The notes beneath the pieces are model-generated. The model was not told where the DNA came from. It searched no databases and saw nothing but the letters and a program-made list of their open reading frames with translations. Made by a program: the position numbers and the translations under genes. Positions 6,289-13,336 of a stretch of 13,336 nucleotides of DNA are shown one piece after another (positions within the stretch are counted from its first letter, which is position 1; each line of letters opens with the position of its first letter). Source of the stretch: Flavobacteriaceae bacterium (GTDB lineage Bacteria; Bacteroidota; Bacteroidia; Flavobacteriales; Flavobacteriaceae); contig JABDQK010000168.1 in the NCBI GenBank assembly GCA_013042255.1, forward strand, positions 1 to 13,336, written 5' to 3'.

Positions 6289-7302
6289 CTACAGGACGTT
6301 AACCTCAGGCTCAATGGAAATGCCGAAGTTTCGCTTAACTTTTTGCTGAATTTGTCTTGCCAGGTTTAGGATTTCCTCTCCGCTTGCATTTCCGTAATTG
6401 ACCAGGACAAGGGCCTGATGCTGATGAACCCCCGCATCGCCATGGCGAATTCCCTTGAAGCCACATGTATCGATCATCCATGCTGCAGGGATTTTGATCT
6501 GGTCTTCGGAAACCTTGTAAGAGGGGACTTCAGGATAGCGCTCCTTCAGCTGCTCGTAAGTACGGGCCGAAACCACCGGATTTTTAAAAAAACTGCCACT
6601 GTTACCCAGGATGGCGGGATCAGGTAGTTTACGTTGCCTTATACTGATCACCGCTCTTGAAATATCCTGAATGGAGGGCTGCAAAATTCCTGCATTACTT
6701 AATTCCTCCCCAATGGTGCCATATCCTATCCGGAGCTTGTGATCTTTGGTACTCAACCTGAAATTTACAGAAGTAATGGCATATTTCCCTTTTCCCTCAT
6801 GTTTGAAATAAGACTCGCGATATCCAAACCTGCAATCCTGTAATGAAAAAGTATGAATTTTCTGAGTTTTGATTTCCATTGCTTCACAACTCACAAAATG
6901 ATCCTTTAATTCAACCCCATAAGCTCCGATATTCTGAATTGGAGCACTTCCCACACTTCCGGGTATTAAAGAGAGGTTTTCCAGTCCGCCCAAATCTTTT
7001 TCCAGTGTCCACAGAACCAGATCATGCCAGTTTTCTCCTCCCATCACTTTGATCTCTGTAAAATCATCCTCCCGTTTCATGATTTCTCTCCCCATCAGAC
7101 CTATGTGAATAACCAGTAAATCAAGGTCTTTGGTAAGGAGCATATTGCTGCCACCCCCCAGAATCATTTTATTTGGATATTTATCCTGTTGAAGTACCCA
7201 TTTCAACTCCTCAATGGAAGAAACTTGCGCGAAGTATCGCGCTTTTACATCAATACCAAAGGTATTATAGGGTTTAAGGGAAACGTGTTCCTGTATTTTC
7301 AC
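6289..7302 (-). CDS. murB: UDP-N-acetylenolpyruvoylglucosamine reductase (MurB)
   Basis: MurB reduces the enolpyruvyl group of UDP-GlcNAc-enolpyruvate with NADPH and FAD to give UDP-N-acetylmuramate, the second committed step of peptidoglycan synthesis in the cytoplasm. The 337-residue length fits the E. coli-type (type I) enzyme. FAD-binding motifs are LGGGSNML (48-55) and LSLIPGSVGSAPIQNIGAYG (110-129). The substrate and catalytic residues are Arg162 in FGYRES, Ser237 in GNSGSFFKNP (the proton donor) and the C-terminal glutamate in EPEVNVL. The start is GTG at 7302, and GTGA overlaps the aminotransferase stop by four bases, so translation is probably coupled. No minus-strand terminator is clear after the stop. 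Confidence 0.97.
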   Translation of the reverse strand: MKIQEHVSLKPYNTFGIDVKARYFAQVSSIEELKWVLQQDKYPNKMILGGGSNMLLTKDLDLLVIHIGLMGREIMKREDDFTEIKVMGGENWHDLVLWTLEKDLGGLENLSLIPGSVGSAPIQNIGAYGVELKDHFVSCEAMEIKTQKIHTFSLQDCRFGYRESYFKHEGKGKYAITSVNFRLSTKDHKLRIGYGTIGEELSNAGILQPSIQDISRAVISIRQRKLPDPAILGNSGSFFKNPVVSARTYEQLKERYPEVPSYKVSEDQIKIPAAWMIDTCGFKGIRHGDAGVHQHQALVLVNYGNASGEEILNLARQIQQKVKRNFGISIEPEVNVL

Positions 7303-8492
7303 GCCTGAGGATATTTTTTGAGTGCCTCTCTGAGAATTTCAACGGCTTTGATAAGCTGGTTTTTTTCAAGAACATAGGCAATTCTGATCTGATTTTTCCC
7401 CAGGCCTTCTGTGGCATAAAAGCCGGCAGCAGGGGCAACCATCACGGTCTGCCCGTTTAGTTCGAATTTCTCAAGCAGCCATTGCGCAAAATCATCTGCA
7501 TCTACAACAGGTAATTCTACCATACAGTAAAAGGCACCTTGCGGCCTGGCAATCTTCAGGCCTTCTATTTTCGATAACTCCTTTAACAAAATATCCCGCC
7601 GTTCTACGTATTCCTCTATTACAGCATCAAAGTAGCTTTTAGGTGTACTGAGGGCAGCTTCACTGGCAATTTGAGCATATGTGGGCGGGGAAAGCCTTGC
7701 CTGCGCAAATTTTAGTGCTGTCTGGATAACCGACTTGTTCTTGGTTACCAGAAAACCTATTCGGGCACCACACATACTGTATCTTTTTGAAACTGAGTCA
7801 ACGACAATACTGTGATCTTCCATTCCCGGTTCCTGTAAAATGGAATAGTTTTCTATTCCATCGTAAGCGAATTCCCGATAAACTTCATCGGCAATTAGGA
7901 ATAAGTCGTGTTTTTTCGCCAGAGCAGCCAGTTTCTTAATTTCCTCTTTTTTATATAAATATCCGGTTGGATTCCCGGGATTACAAATCAAAATGGCTTT
8001 GGTTTTATCGGTAATGGATTTTTCAAAAACCTCCAGTGGGGGTAAAGCAAAATTATCCTCGATTTTAGATACAACAGGTACCACCTTTATTCCTGCGGCT
8101 ACGGCAAAGCCATTGTAATTGGCATAAAAGGGTTCGGGGATAATGATCTCATCATCGGTATCGGCAATACTACCCATCACAAAGGCAAGTGCTTCTGATC
8201 CGCCCGTGGTAACTATAATATCCTTATGTGTTACCTCAATATCGTTGGCTTTATAGTAAGAAGCAACTTTTTCGCGAAACTGGTCGGTTCCCTCTGTCCT
8301 GCTATAGGAAAGTACCTCAATATCGTTGTTTTTAATCGCATCAAGGGCTACCTGAGGCGTTTTAATATCGGGCTGCCCGATATTGAGATGAATTACATCA
8401 ACTCCCCTCGCTTTGGCATCCTCGGCAAAAGGAACCAACTTCCGGATAGGTGATGAAGGCATTAACTTGCCTTTTCTGGATATAACAGGCAT
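7299..8492 (-). CDS. Class I/II PLP-dependent aminotransferase (aspartate aminotransferase-like)
   Basis: This is a cytoplasmic fold-type I aminotransferase of 397 residues, the usual length. Motifs in order are GQPDIKTP (39-46), the PLP phosphate-binding turn GGSEA (97-101), NPGNPTG (171-177) with Asn174, ADEVY (201-205) with the cofactor-ring Asp202, and SVSKRYSMCGARIGF, where Lys236 forms the Schiff base and Arg244 contacts the phosphate. Arg370 (NQIRIAYV) is the substrate carboxylate-binding arginine. The sequence resembles the gamma subgroup of aspartate aminotransferases, which also includes enzymes acting on other amino acids, so the substrate is left open. It is the first gene of an overlapping pair with murB. 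No perfect promoter is found upstream; TTGTTTTG in the spacer is one mismatch from the -7 consensus. Confidence 0.93.
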   Translation of the reverse strand: MPVISRKGKLMPSSPIRKLVPFAEDAKARGVDVIHLNIGQPDIKTPQVALDAIKNNDIEVLSYSRTEGTDQFREKVASYYKANDIEVTHKDIIVTTGGSEALAFVMGSIADTDDEIIIPEPFYANYNGFAVAAGIKVVPVVSKIEDNFALPPLEVFEKSITDKTKAILICNPGNPTGYLYKKEEIKKLAALAKKHDLFLIADEVYREFAYDGIENYSILQEPGMEDHSIVVDSVSKRYSMCGARIGFLVTKNKSVIQTALKFAQARLSPPTYAQIASEAALSTPKSYFDAVIEEYVERRDILLKELSKIEGLKIARPQGAFYCMVELPVVDADDFAQWLLEKFELNGQTVMVAPAAGFYATEGLGKNQIRIAYVLEKNQLIKAVEILREALKKYPQA

Positions 8493-8605
8493 TTATTTAA
8501 TTTTCAGCAAAAATGGGAAATAAGGATGTACAAAACAACTGCTATTCGTTTATTATTGGGGAAATAAGGGAATGTTAAAAGCAACACAACCTAAGAATTT
8601 AATTC

Positions 8606-8633
8606 GTATCTTAGAGAGGTGTCCCTTAGATAC
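8606..8633. repeat. Imperfect inverted repeat before the aspartyl protease gene
   Basis: GTATCT (8606-8611) and AGATAC (8628-8633) are perfect 6-base arms, with partial pairing continuing inward. The repeat ends five bases before the ATG at 8639, so it could be an operator or a leader hairpin over the ribosome binding region. TATCTTAG (8607-8614) inside it is one mismatch from a -7 element. Nothing else clear was seen in the 146-base spacer 8493-8638. Confidence 0.35.
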
Positions 8634-8638
8634 TTAGC

Positions 8639-9985
8639 ATGTTAAAATATCGATTTTGGCTGGGCCTTTTACTTATGTTGTGCTTCCCAATTTCGGGAAT
8701 AGCGCAAAGATTTCACTTGCCTGAAGGGGTGAAGTCGCAAAAAATCCATTTCCAGTTAATAAACAACCTCATTGTAATTCCACTGGAAATCAACGAAGCC
8801 AAACTGAATTTTATCCTGGATTCGGGTGTTAGCAAACCCATACTCTTCAACCTTTCCGATCAGGATTCTATACAACTTAAAAATGTTTCGGAAATCACCA
8901 TCAATGGCCTGGGAGCCGGAGAGCCGATAAAAGCACTTAATTCCAAAGGGAACAATTTTAAACTTAAAAAGATCCGAAATAGGGATCAGCAAATTTTTGT
9001 CGTTTTGGACAAGGATATTAATTTTTCGCCCACCCTTGGGATTCCGGTTCATGGGATCATTGGCTTCGACCTGTTTCGCGACTTTATTGTGGAGGTGAAT
9101 TACGGACGGAGGACAATCAGGTTTCACAATCCCGAATATTACAAGGATAAGCCTTCAAACAATGCCCAGACTATTCCTCTTTCCATCGTCGACAGGAAGG
9201 CCTATATCACAGGAAAAGTGAGTTTTGAGGACCAGGACAATGTCCCTGTGAAATTACTGGTCGATACGGGAAGTAGTGATGCGGTATGGTTGTTTCAAGA
9301 TCTGGAAAAAGGAATCAATATCCCCGAAAAGCATTATGTGGATTATTTGGGAAAGGGTCTTAACGGGAGCATTTTTGGAAAAAGGACAAAGGTTAGTAAA
9401 GTACAACTGGGCGATTTCGTCCTGAAAAATGCCAAGGCTGCCTTTCCTGATATGTTTTCCTTTAGTAGTATTAAGGACCATGGTGACAGGAATGGTACCC
9501 TGGGTGGTGAGATTCTCAGGCGTTTTAACATCGTCTTTAATTATCGCGAGAATTTCATACAATTAAAAAAGAACAGCTTTTTTAATGATCCCTTTAAGTT
9601 TAATATGAGTGGCCTCGAATTACAACACAATGGGGTTCGATATATTGCTGAGAGAATTACCGATAGCCGTGGAGTTGTCAAGAATGATGAACGCAGTTTC
9701 GGGGATGTTCAGATTTTAATGGAAAACAGAACCCGACTGAGTTTGGTTCCCGAGATTATCGTATCGGGTATCAGAGCAGGTAGCCCTGCGGATGAGGCCG
9801 GACTCAAAGAAGGAGATGTCATACTGGCAGTAAATGGTAAGCGAGTCCATAAATACAAACTCCAGGAGATCATGAACATGATTAATGAAAAGGAAGGTAA
9901 AAAAGTTCGACTTCTAATCGAAAGATACGACTCGGATCTGCTCTTTTCCTTTACCCTCAAAGATGTCTTCAACAAAAAACCCTGA
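8639..9985 (+). CDS. Retropepsin-like aspartyl protease with C-terminal PDZ domain
   Basis: This is a predicted exported protease of 448 residues. An N-terminal signal peptide or anchor (residues 1-22, hydrophobic LGLLLMLCFPISG) directs it to the periplasm or outer surface. Two retropepsin-like halves lie in one chain: the first has ILDSG with Asp61 and the flap-end motif GIIGFDLF (139-146), and the second has LVDTGSSD with Asp209 and GTLGGEILRRF (286-296). The two aspartates could form one active site, as in pepsin. A PDZ domain follows (about 370-432, with GSPADEAGLKEGDVILAVNG) that would bind peptide C-termini or regulate access. I recognise the general 'aspartyl protease/PDZ' family of Bacteroidota, but no substrate is known to me. 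The gene stands alone between a divergent aminotransferase and a convergent DUF1573 gene, and its stop codon lies inside the terminator hairpin. Confidence 0.9.
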   Translation: MLKYRFWLGLLLMLCFPISGIAQRFHLPEGVKSQKIHFQLINNLIVIPLEINEAKLNFILDSGVSKPILFNLSDQDSIQLKNVSEITINGLGAGEPIKALNSKGNNFKLKKIRNRDQQIFVVLDKDINFSPTLGIPVHGIIGFDLFRDFIVEVNYGRRTIRFHNPEYYKDKPSNNAQTIPLSIVDRKAYITGKVSFEDQDNVPVKLLVDTGSSDAVWLFQDLEKGINIPEKHYVDYLGKGLNGSIFGKRTKVSKVQLGDFVLKNAKAAFPDMFSFSSIKDHGDRNGTLGGEILRRFNIVFNYRENFIQLKKNSFFNDPFKFNMSGLELQHNGVRYIAERITDSRGVVKNDERSFGDVQILMENRTRLSLVPEIIVSGIRAGSPADEAGLKEGDVILAVNGKRVHKYKLQEIMNMINEKEGKKVRLLIERYDSDLLFSFTLKDVFNKKP

Positions 9986-10006
9986 CCGGTAGGCCAGGGC
10001 TTTCTT
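9973..10006. terminator. Bidirectional terminator between protease and DUF1573 genes
   Basis: CCCTGACC (9980-9987), loop GGTA and GGCCAGGG (9992-9999) form a hairpin. On the minus strand it has eight pairs (one G-T) and runs into TTTTTTG, a strong stop for the DUF1573 gene ending at 10024. On the plus strand one A-C mismatch weakens it, and the tail CTTTCTT is less regular. The protease stop codon (9983-9985) is in the stem. Confidence 0.8.
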
Positions 10007-10023
10007 ATAAAAAATTCTTAATC

Positions 10024-10410
10024 TTATTTTCCGTCAATTGGCTTCACCTCACCTTTGATTTTTAAAACCTTGGTAGGGGTATCAGCATTGGAAATAACCG
10101 TGATGGCCTTCCTGATAGGTCCCACTCTGTTTGTATCATATTTCACCTGGATTTCACCAGTATTGCCTGGCATTATAGGTTCTTCCGGTTTTTTTGGAAT
10201 AGTACATCCACAGCTTGAACTCACCTTTGAGATGATCAAAGGGGCCTCTCCGGTATTTGTAAATTCGAAAATTCGGACTCCATCACTGCCTTTTTCAATC
10301 TGACCATAATCAACCGTTTCAGTTTTGAATTGTATTTTGGCCTTTTTTTCCTGCGCCTGAACGCTTAAGGCCAGAAGGCCAACAAACAATACTAATACTA
10401 TTTTTTTCAT
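10024..10410 (-). CDS. DUF1573 secreted protein
   Basis: This is a 128-residue exported protein of unknown role. A signal peptide (about 1-19, MKKIVLVLFVGLLALSVQA) precedes a single DUF1573 domain, which is an Ig-like/ASPM-SPD-2-Hydin type beta sandwich. Typical features are FDYG-like VDYGQIEKGS (33-42), FEFTNTGEAPLII (48-60), the family signature SSCGCTIP with Cys67 and Cys69, and VKYDTNRVGPIRKAITVISN. The start is taken at the ATG at 10410; a GTG directly before it would add only one residue. It has its own promoter and terminator, so it is a single-gene unit. It diverges from valS, a neighbour pair I recall from other Flavobacteriaceae. The paired cysteines may be redox-active or bind metal, but this is not established. 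Confidence 0.93.
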   Translation of the reverse strand: MKKIVLVLFVGLLALSVQAQEKKAKIQFKTETVDYGQIEKGSDGVRIFEFTNTGEAPLIISKVSSSCGCTIPKKPEEPIMPGNTGEIQVKYDTNRVGPIRKAITVISNADTPTKVLKIKGEVKPIDGK

Positions 10411-10420
10411 CACATTACTT

Positions 10421-10463
10421 TTTGAGGAATCTCAAATGTAGCATATTTGCATCAACATCCAAA
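10421..10463 (-). promoter_or_regulatory. DUF1573 promoter with overlapping inverted repeat
   Basis: On the minus strand TTTG (10463-10460), a 19-base spacer and TACATTTG (10440-10433) make a near-ideal Bacteroidota housekeeping promoter, placing the start near 10426 with a leader of about 16 bases. TTTGAG (10421-10426) and CTCAAA (10431-10436) form perfect 6-base inverted arms across the start site, a possible operator. Confidence 0.7.
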
Positions 10464-10468
10464 ATTCT

Positions 10469-10498
10469 TTTGTTATCTACTAACGTTACTTATTTTTG
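10469..10498 (+). promoter_or_regulatory. valS promoter
   Basis: TTTG (10469-10472), an 18-base spacer and TATTTTTG (10491-10498) match the Bacteroidota -33/-7 promoter well. The transcript would start near 10504, leaving a leader of about 100 bases. I saw no T-box, riboswitch or terminator-like hairpin in that leader. The promoter diverges from, and lies next to, that of the DUF1573 gene. Confidence 0.65.
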
Positions 10499-10604
10499 TT
10501 TCGTATTTCACATTTAATTTTTGTTCGGTTTTCAGGTTAAAATCCATGATCAACCCATAAAATACGGCACATTCACCTCCTAAAAGTCAAGAATCATACC
10601 AAAA

Positions 10605-13241
10605 ATGGACATCCCTTCAAAATACGATCCCGGCAAAATAGAAGACAAGTGGTATGATTACTGGTTGAAAAACAAGTATTTCCACTCTGTTCCTGACCAT
10701 CGGGAACCCTATACCATTGTTATTCCGCCCCCGAATGTTACCGGGGTATTGCATATGGGACATATGCTAAATAATACCATTCAGGACGTGCTGGTAAGGA
10801 AGGCACGTCTTCAGGGTAAAAATGCTTGTTGGGTACCCGGTATGGATCACGCTTCCATTGCCACCGAAGCAAAGGTAGTGAGCAAACTCAAGGAGGAGGG
10901 TATCAATAAATCAGATCTCAGCAGGGATGAATTTCTTGAACACGCCTGGGATTGGACACATACTTATGGCGGGGTAATCCTTGAACAGCTAAAGAAACTG
11001 GGATGTTCATGTGATTGGGACAGGACGAAATTTACCATGGATGAAGATATGTCAGCCTCCGTAATCAGGGTGTTTATCGACCTTTATAAGAAGGATTTGA
11101 TCTACAAAGGCTACAGGATGGTCAACTGGGATCCGGAAGCAAAGACTACCTTGTCTGATGAAGAGGTTATTTACGAAGAAAAGCAAGGAAAACTCTTCTA
11201 TATCAGATACAATGTAGAGGGAAGCAAGGAGCAACTTACTATTGCGACCACCAGGCCGGAAACAATTTTGGGTGATACAGCCATTTGCGTGCATCCCGAG
11301 GATGAACGTTTTGTACATCTTCACGGGAAAAATGCTATCGTTCCTGTATGTAACAGGGTAATCCCTATCATTCTTGACGAATATGTCGATATGGAATTCG
11401 GTACTGGATGCCTGAAAGTTACGCCGGCCCACGACGAGAATGACTGGCAACTGGGAGAAAAACACCAATTGGAGACCATAGATATTTTTAATGAGGATGC
11501 AACACTAAACAGCTACGGACTCCAATATGAGGGGAAAGATCGCTTTGTAGTAAGAAAGGAGATCAGTGAGGAACTTAAAGATCTGGGCGTTTTAGAAAAA
11601 GTAGAACCTTACACCAATAAAGTAGGTACATCGGAGCGTACTAAAGCCGTTATTGAACCCCGCTTGTTAGATCAGTGGTTTCTGAGAATGGAAAACCTGG
11701 TAGAACCAGCGCTGAAGGCAGTAATCGAAAAAAAGGAAGTAAGGTTTTTTCCAAAGAAATTCGAGAATACATACAAATACTGGATGGAGAATATCAGGGA
11801 CTGGAATATTTCCCGCCAACTCTGGTGGGGACAACAGATCCCTGTATTTTATTACGGAGATGGCCCGGATGACCTTGTAGTTGCTGAAAATGCAGCGGAA
11901 GCCCTGAAAGCAGCCAGAAAAAAAAGCGGAAATACATCCTTAAAGCCTGCAGATCTGAGACAGGATGAAGATGTCCTCGATACCTGGTTTTCGTCCTGGC
12001 TTTGGCCAATCAGCGTTTTTGGGGGTATACTTGATCCCGATAACAAGGAGGTAAGCTATTACTATCCAACCAACGATCTGGTAACCGGTCCGGATATCAT
12101 CTTTTTCTGGGTAGCCCGAATGATAGTGGCGGGTTATGAGTTCAGGGGAGAAAGACCTTTTGAAAACGTGTATTTCACCGGACTGGTAAGGGATAAGGAG
12201 CGACGCAAAATGTCTAAGCAACTCGGGAACTCGCCGGATGCATTAAAACTGATTGGAAATTACGGAGCAGATGGTGTTCGGGTAGGATTGCTTCTTAGTG
12301 CTCCCGCAGGTAATGACCTACTATTTGATGAATCGCTCTGTCAGCAGGGGAAAAATTTTGCCAATAAGATCTGGAATGCGTTCAGACTGGTTAAAGGCTG
12401 GGAAGTAAAAGATATGCCACAACCTGAAGCGGCAGCACTAGGCATAAAGTGGTATCAGGCGAAAATGAACGCAACCCTGGTGGAAATTGACGACCATTTC
12501 TCAAAATATCGTATTTCCGATGCTCTGATGGCCATTTATAAACTCATCTGGGACGATTTTTGTTCCTGGTTGCTGGAAATCGTAAAACCTGCTTATCAGC
12601 AACCCATTGACCAGAGAACCTACGAGCAGGTAATTGGCTTGTTTGAAGAAAATTTAAAGGTCCTGCACCCATTCATGCCCTTCTTGTCAGAGGAAGTATG
12701 GCAATGTATGGCTGAAAGGACTCCGGAGCAAGCCCTGGTGGTTTCCTCCTGGCCAGAGCCTGGGAAATTAGAACCTGAAGTACTGAAGGCTTTTTCCTAT
12801 ACGGCTGAGGTCATTTCGGGCGTCAGGACGATAAGGAAGGATAAAAATATCCCTGTAAAAGAGGCTTTAAGCCTGGCGTGTATTATTTCTCAAGAGACAG
12901 ACCCTGAATGGGATACTATTGTAAAAAAACTGGGGAATATCGAAGAAATCACGACAATTTCAGAAGCCCCGGAAGGTGCACTGTCTTTTAGGGTAAAGAG
13001 CAATGAATATTTTATTCCTGTGGCTGGTTCGGTAGATATTGAGGCTGAAATCAAAAAAATAACAGAGGAATTAAATTATACAAAAGGATTTTTACAATCT
13101 GTCGAGAAAAAACTCGCGAATGATCGCTTTGTAAACAATGCCCCGGAAGCTGTTGTGGCAATGGAAAGAAAAAAGGCAATGGATGCAGAGGAAAAGATCA
13201 TTACTCTCGAGAAAAGCCTTGCCTCCCTCTCCGGAGCGTAG
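10605..13241 (+). CDS. valS: Valyl-tRNA synthetase
   Basis: This class Ia synthetase charges tRNA-Val with valine in the cytoplasm and hydrolyses mischarged threonine in its CP1 editing domain. It has 878 residues, a normal length. The Rossmann fold opens with [13 protein letters not shown], giving the HIGH motif as HMGH (50-53). The CP1 editing domain carries [13 protein letters not shown] (214-226). The second signature RKMSKQLGN has KMSK at 535-538, with Gln where many have Ser. The anticodon-binding helical domain spans about 600-790. The last 70 residues or so form the coiled-coil tRNA-binding arm typical of ValRS, which distinguishes it from IleRS and LeuRS. The ATG at 10605 gives the usual N-terminal sequence; no Shine-Dalgarno is seen, as is normal in this phylum. 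No clear terminator follows the stop codon. Confidence 0.98.
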   Translation: MDIPSKYDPGKIEDKWYDYWLKNKYFHSVPDHREPYTIVIPPPNVTGVLHMGHMLNNTIQDVLVRKARLQGKNACWVPGMDHASIATEAKVVSKLKEEGINKSDLSRDEFLEHAWDWTHTYGGVILEQLKKLGCSCDWDRTKFTMDEDMSASVIRVFIDLYKKDLIYKGYRMVNWDPEAKTTLSDEEVIYEEKQGKLFYIRYNVEGSKEQLTIATTRPETILGDTAICVHPEDERFVHLHGKNAIVPVCNRVIPIILDEYVDMEFGTGCLKVTPAHDENDWQLGEKHQLETIDIFNEDATLNSYGLQYEGKDRFVVRKEISEELKDLGVLEKVEPYTNKVGTSERTKAVIEPRLLDQWFLRMENLVEPALKAVIEKKEVRFFPKKFENTYKYWMENIRDWNISRQLWWGQQIPVFYYGDGPDDLVVAENAAEALKAARKKSGNTSLKPADLRQDEDVLDTWFSSWLWPISVFGGILDPDNKEVSYYYPTNDLVTGPDIIFFWVARMIVAGYEFRGERPFENVYFTGLVRDKERRKMSKQLGNSPDALKLIGNYGADGVRVGLLLSAPAGNDLLFDESLCQQGKNFANKIWNAFRLVKGWEVKDMPQPEAAALGIKWYQAKMNATLVEIDDHFSKYRISDALMAIYKLIWDDFCSWLLEIVKPAYQQPIDQRTYEQVIGLFEENLKVLHPFMPFLSEEVWQCMAERTPEQALVVSSWPEPGKLEPEVLKAFSYTAEVISGVRTIRKDKNIPVKEALSLACIISQETDPEWDTIVKKLGNIEEITTISEAPEGALSFRVKSNEYFIPVAGSVDIEAEIKKITEELNYTKGFLQSVEKKLANDRFVNNAPEAVVAMERKKAMDAEEKIITLEKSLASLSGA

Positions 13242-13313
13242 GGAAATCCTAATAAAAAGCTAATAAGAAGCAGGTTTTCAACTACTTGTGATATATTTAT
13301 CCAAAAAGGAACT

Positions 13314-13336
13314 ATGCAAAAATTTAATTTTATCCT
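13314..13336 (+). CDS. Possible start of the next gene, truncated by window edge
   Basis: An ATG at 13314 begins a frame MQKFNFI that stays open to the edge (seven full codons). AAGGA sits seven bases upstream. TATATTTA in the preceding spacer is one base from a -7 element. The frame is too short to identify. Confidence 0.35.

Noticed and set aside
10411..10413. GTG one codon before the DUF1573 ATG
   Set aside because: The ATG next to it begins a normal MKK signal peptide, so the GTG is not needed.
10546..10560. Four-codon mini reading frame (MINP) in the valS leader
   Set aside because: It has no valine codons, no attenuator hairpins follow, and it is short enough to be chance.
10573..10581. 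CACCTCC sequence in the valS leader
   Set aside because: This resembles the 16S rRNA anti-Shine-Dalgarno itself, not a binding site for it, and Bacteroidota rely little on that pairing.
13238..13258. TAGG-GAAAT-CCTA hairpin after valS
   Set aside because: Only four pairs, followed by an A-rich rather than T-rich stretch, so it is not a convincing terminator.
1..13336. CRISPR arrays, insertion sequences, phage genes, tRNA or rRNA genes
   Set aside because: No repeated spacers, transposase or integrase motifs, terminal repeats or tRNA cloverleaf sequences were seen on reading both strands. Gene content is core-genome.

Overview
This window looks like chromosome of a marine-type Flavobacteriaceae bacterium (phylum Bacteroidota). 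Three things point that way. Several gene starts are preceded by the Bacteroidota -7 promoter element TAnnTTTG, and Shine-Dalgarno sequences are mostly absent. The proteins read as flavobacterial (lipoyl synthase beside an ECF sigma factor and a small 'membrane or secreted protein', and DUF1573 divergent from valS). Spacers are short and A/T-rich around moderate-GC genes. There are no rRNA or tRNA genes, insertion sequences, CRISPR arrays or phage genes. Apart from its regulatory DNA this is an ordinary core-genome region.

Layout. Positions 1-8492 are all on the minus strand, and are described here in transcription order from high to low coordinates. A PLP aminotransferase (8492-7299) overlaps murB (7302-6289) by four bases. 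A spacer of about 240 bases follows and holds a plus-strand terminator with no gene in front of it, possibly a small RNA. Next comes an ECF sigma factor / membrane anti-sigma pair (6049-4728) joined by TAATG and closed by a strong terminator. A new promoter then drives a 68-residue cysteine-containing membrane protein and a second ECF sigma factor (4652-3841). Another near-identical promoter precedes lipA (3779-2904), followed by a divergent glyceraldehyde-3-phosphate dehydrogenase (2838-1828). A TPR-containing membrane sensor histidine kinase overlaps the end of gap and runs off the left edge.

Positions 8639-9985 (plus) encode a secreted or membrane-anchored two-lobed aspartyl protease with a C-terminal PDZ domain. 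It ends in a bidirectional terminator shared with a convergent DUF1573 secreted protein (10410-10024, minus). That gene and valS (10605-13241, plus) diverge from a 194-base spacer carrying two good Bacteroidota promoters. A possible next gene begins at 13314.

The genes serve cofactor synthesis (lipA), cell wall (murB), amino-acid metabolism, translation (valS), central carbon metabolism (gap) and envelope signalling (two ECF sigma factors, one anti-sigma factor, one histidine kinase, one periplasmic protease). No clearly new multi-gene system is visible. The best leads are the candidate small RNA at about 6172-6262, the duplicated promoter/leader module with a TTTGTACAAA palindrome before the small cysteine protein and lipA, the orphan ECF sigma / cysteine membrane protein pair, and the overlap of gap with the sensor kinase.
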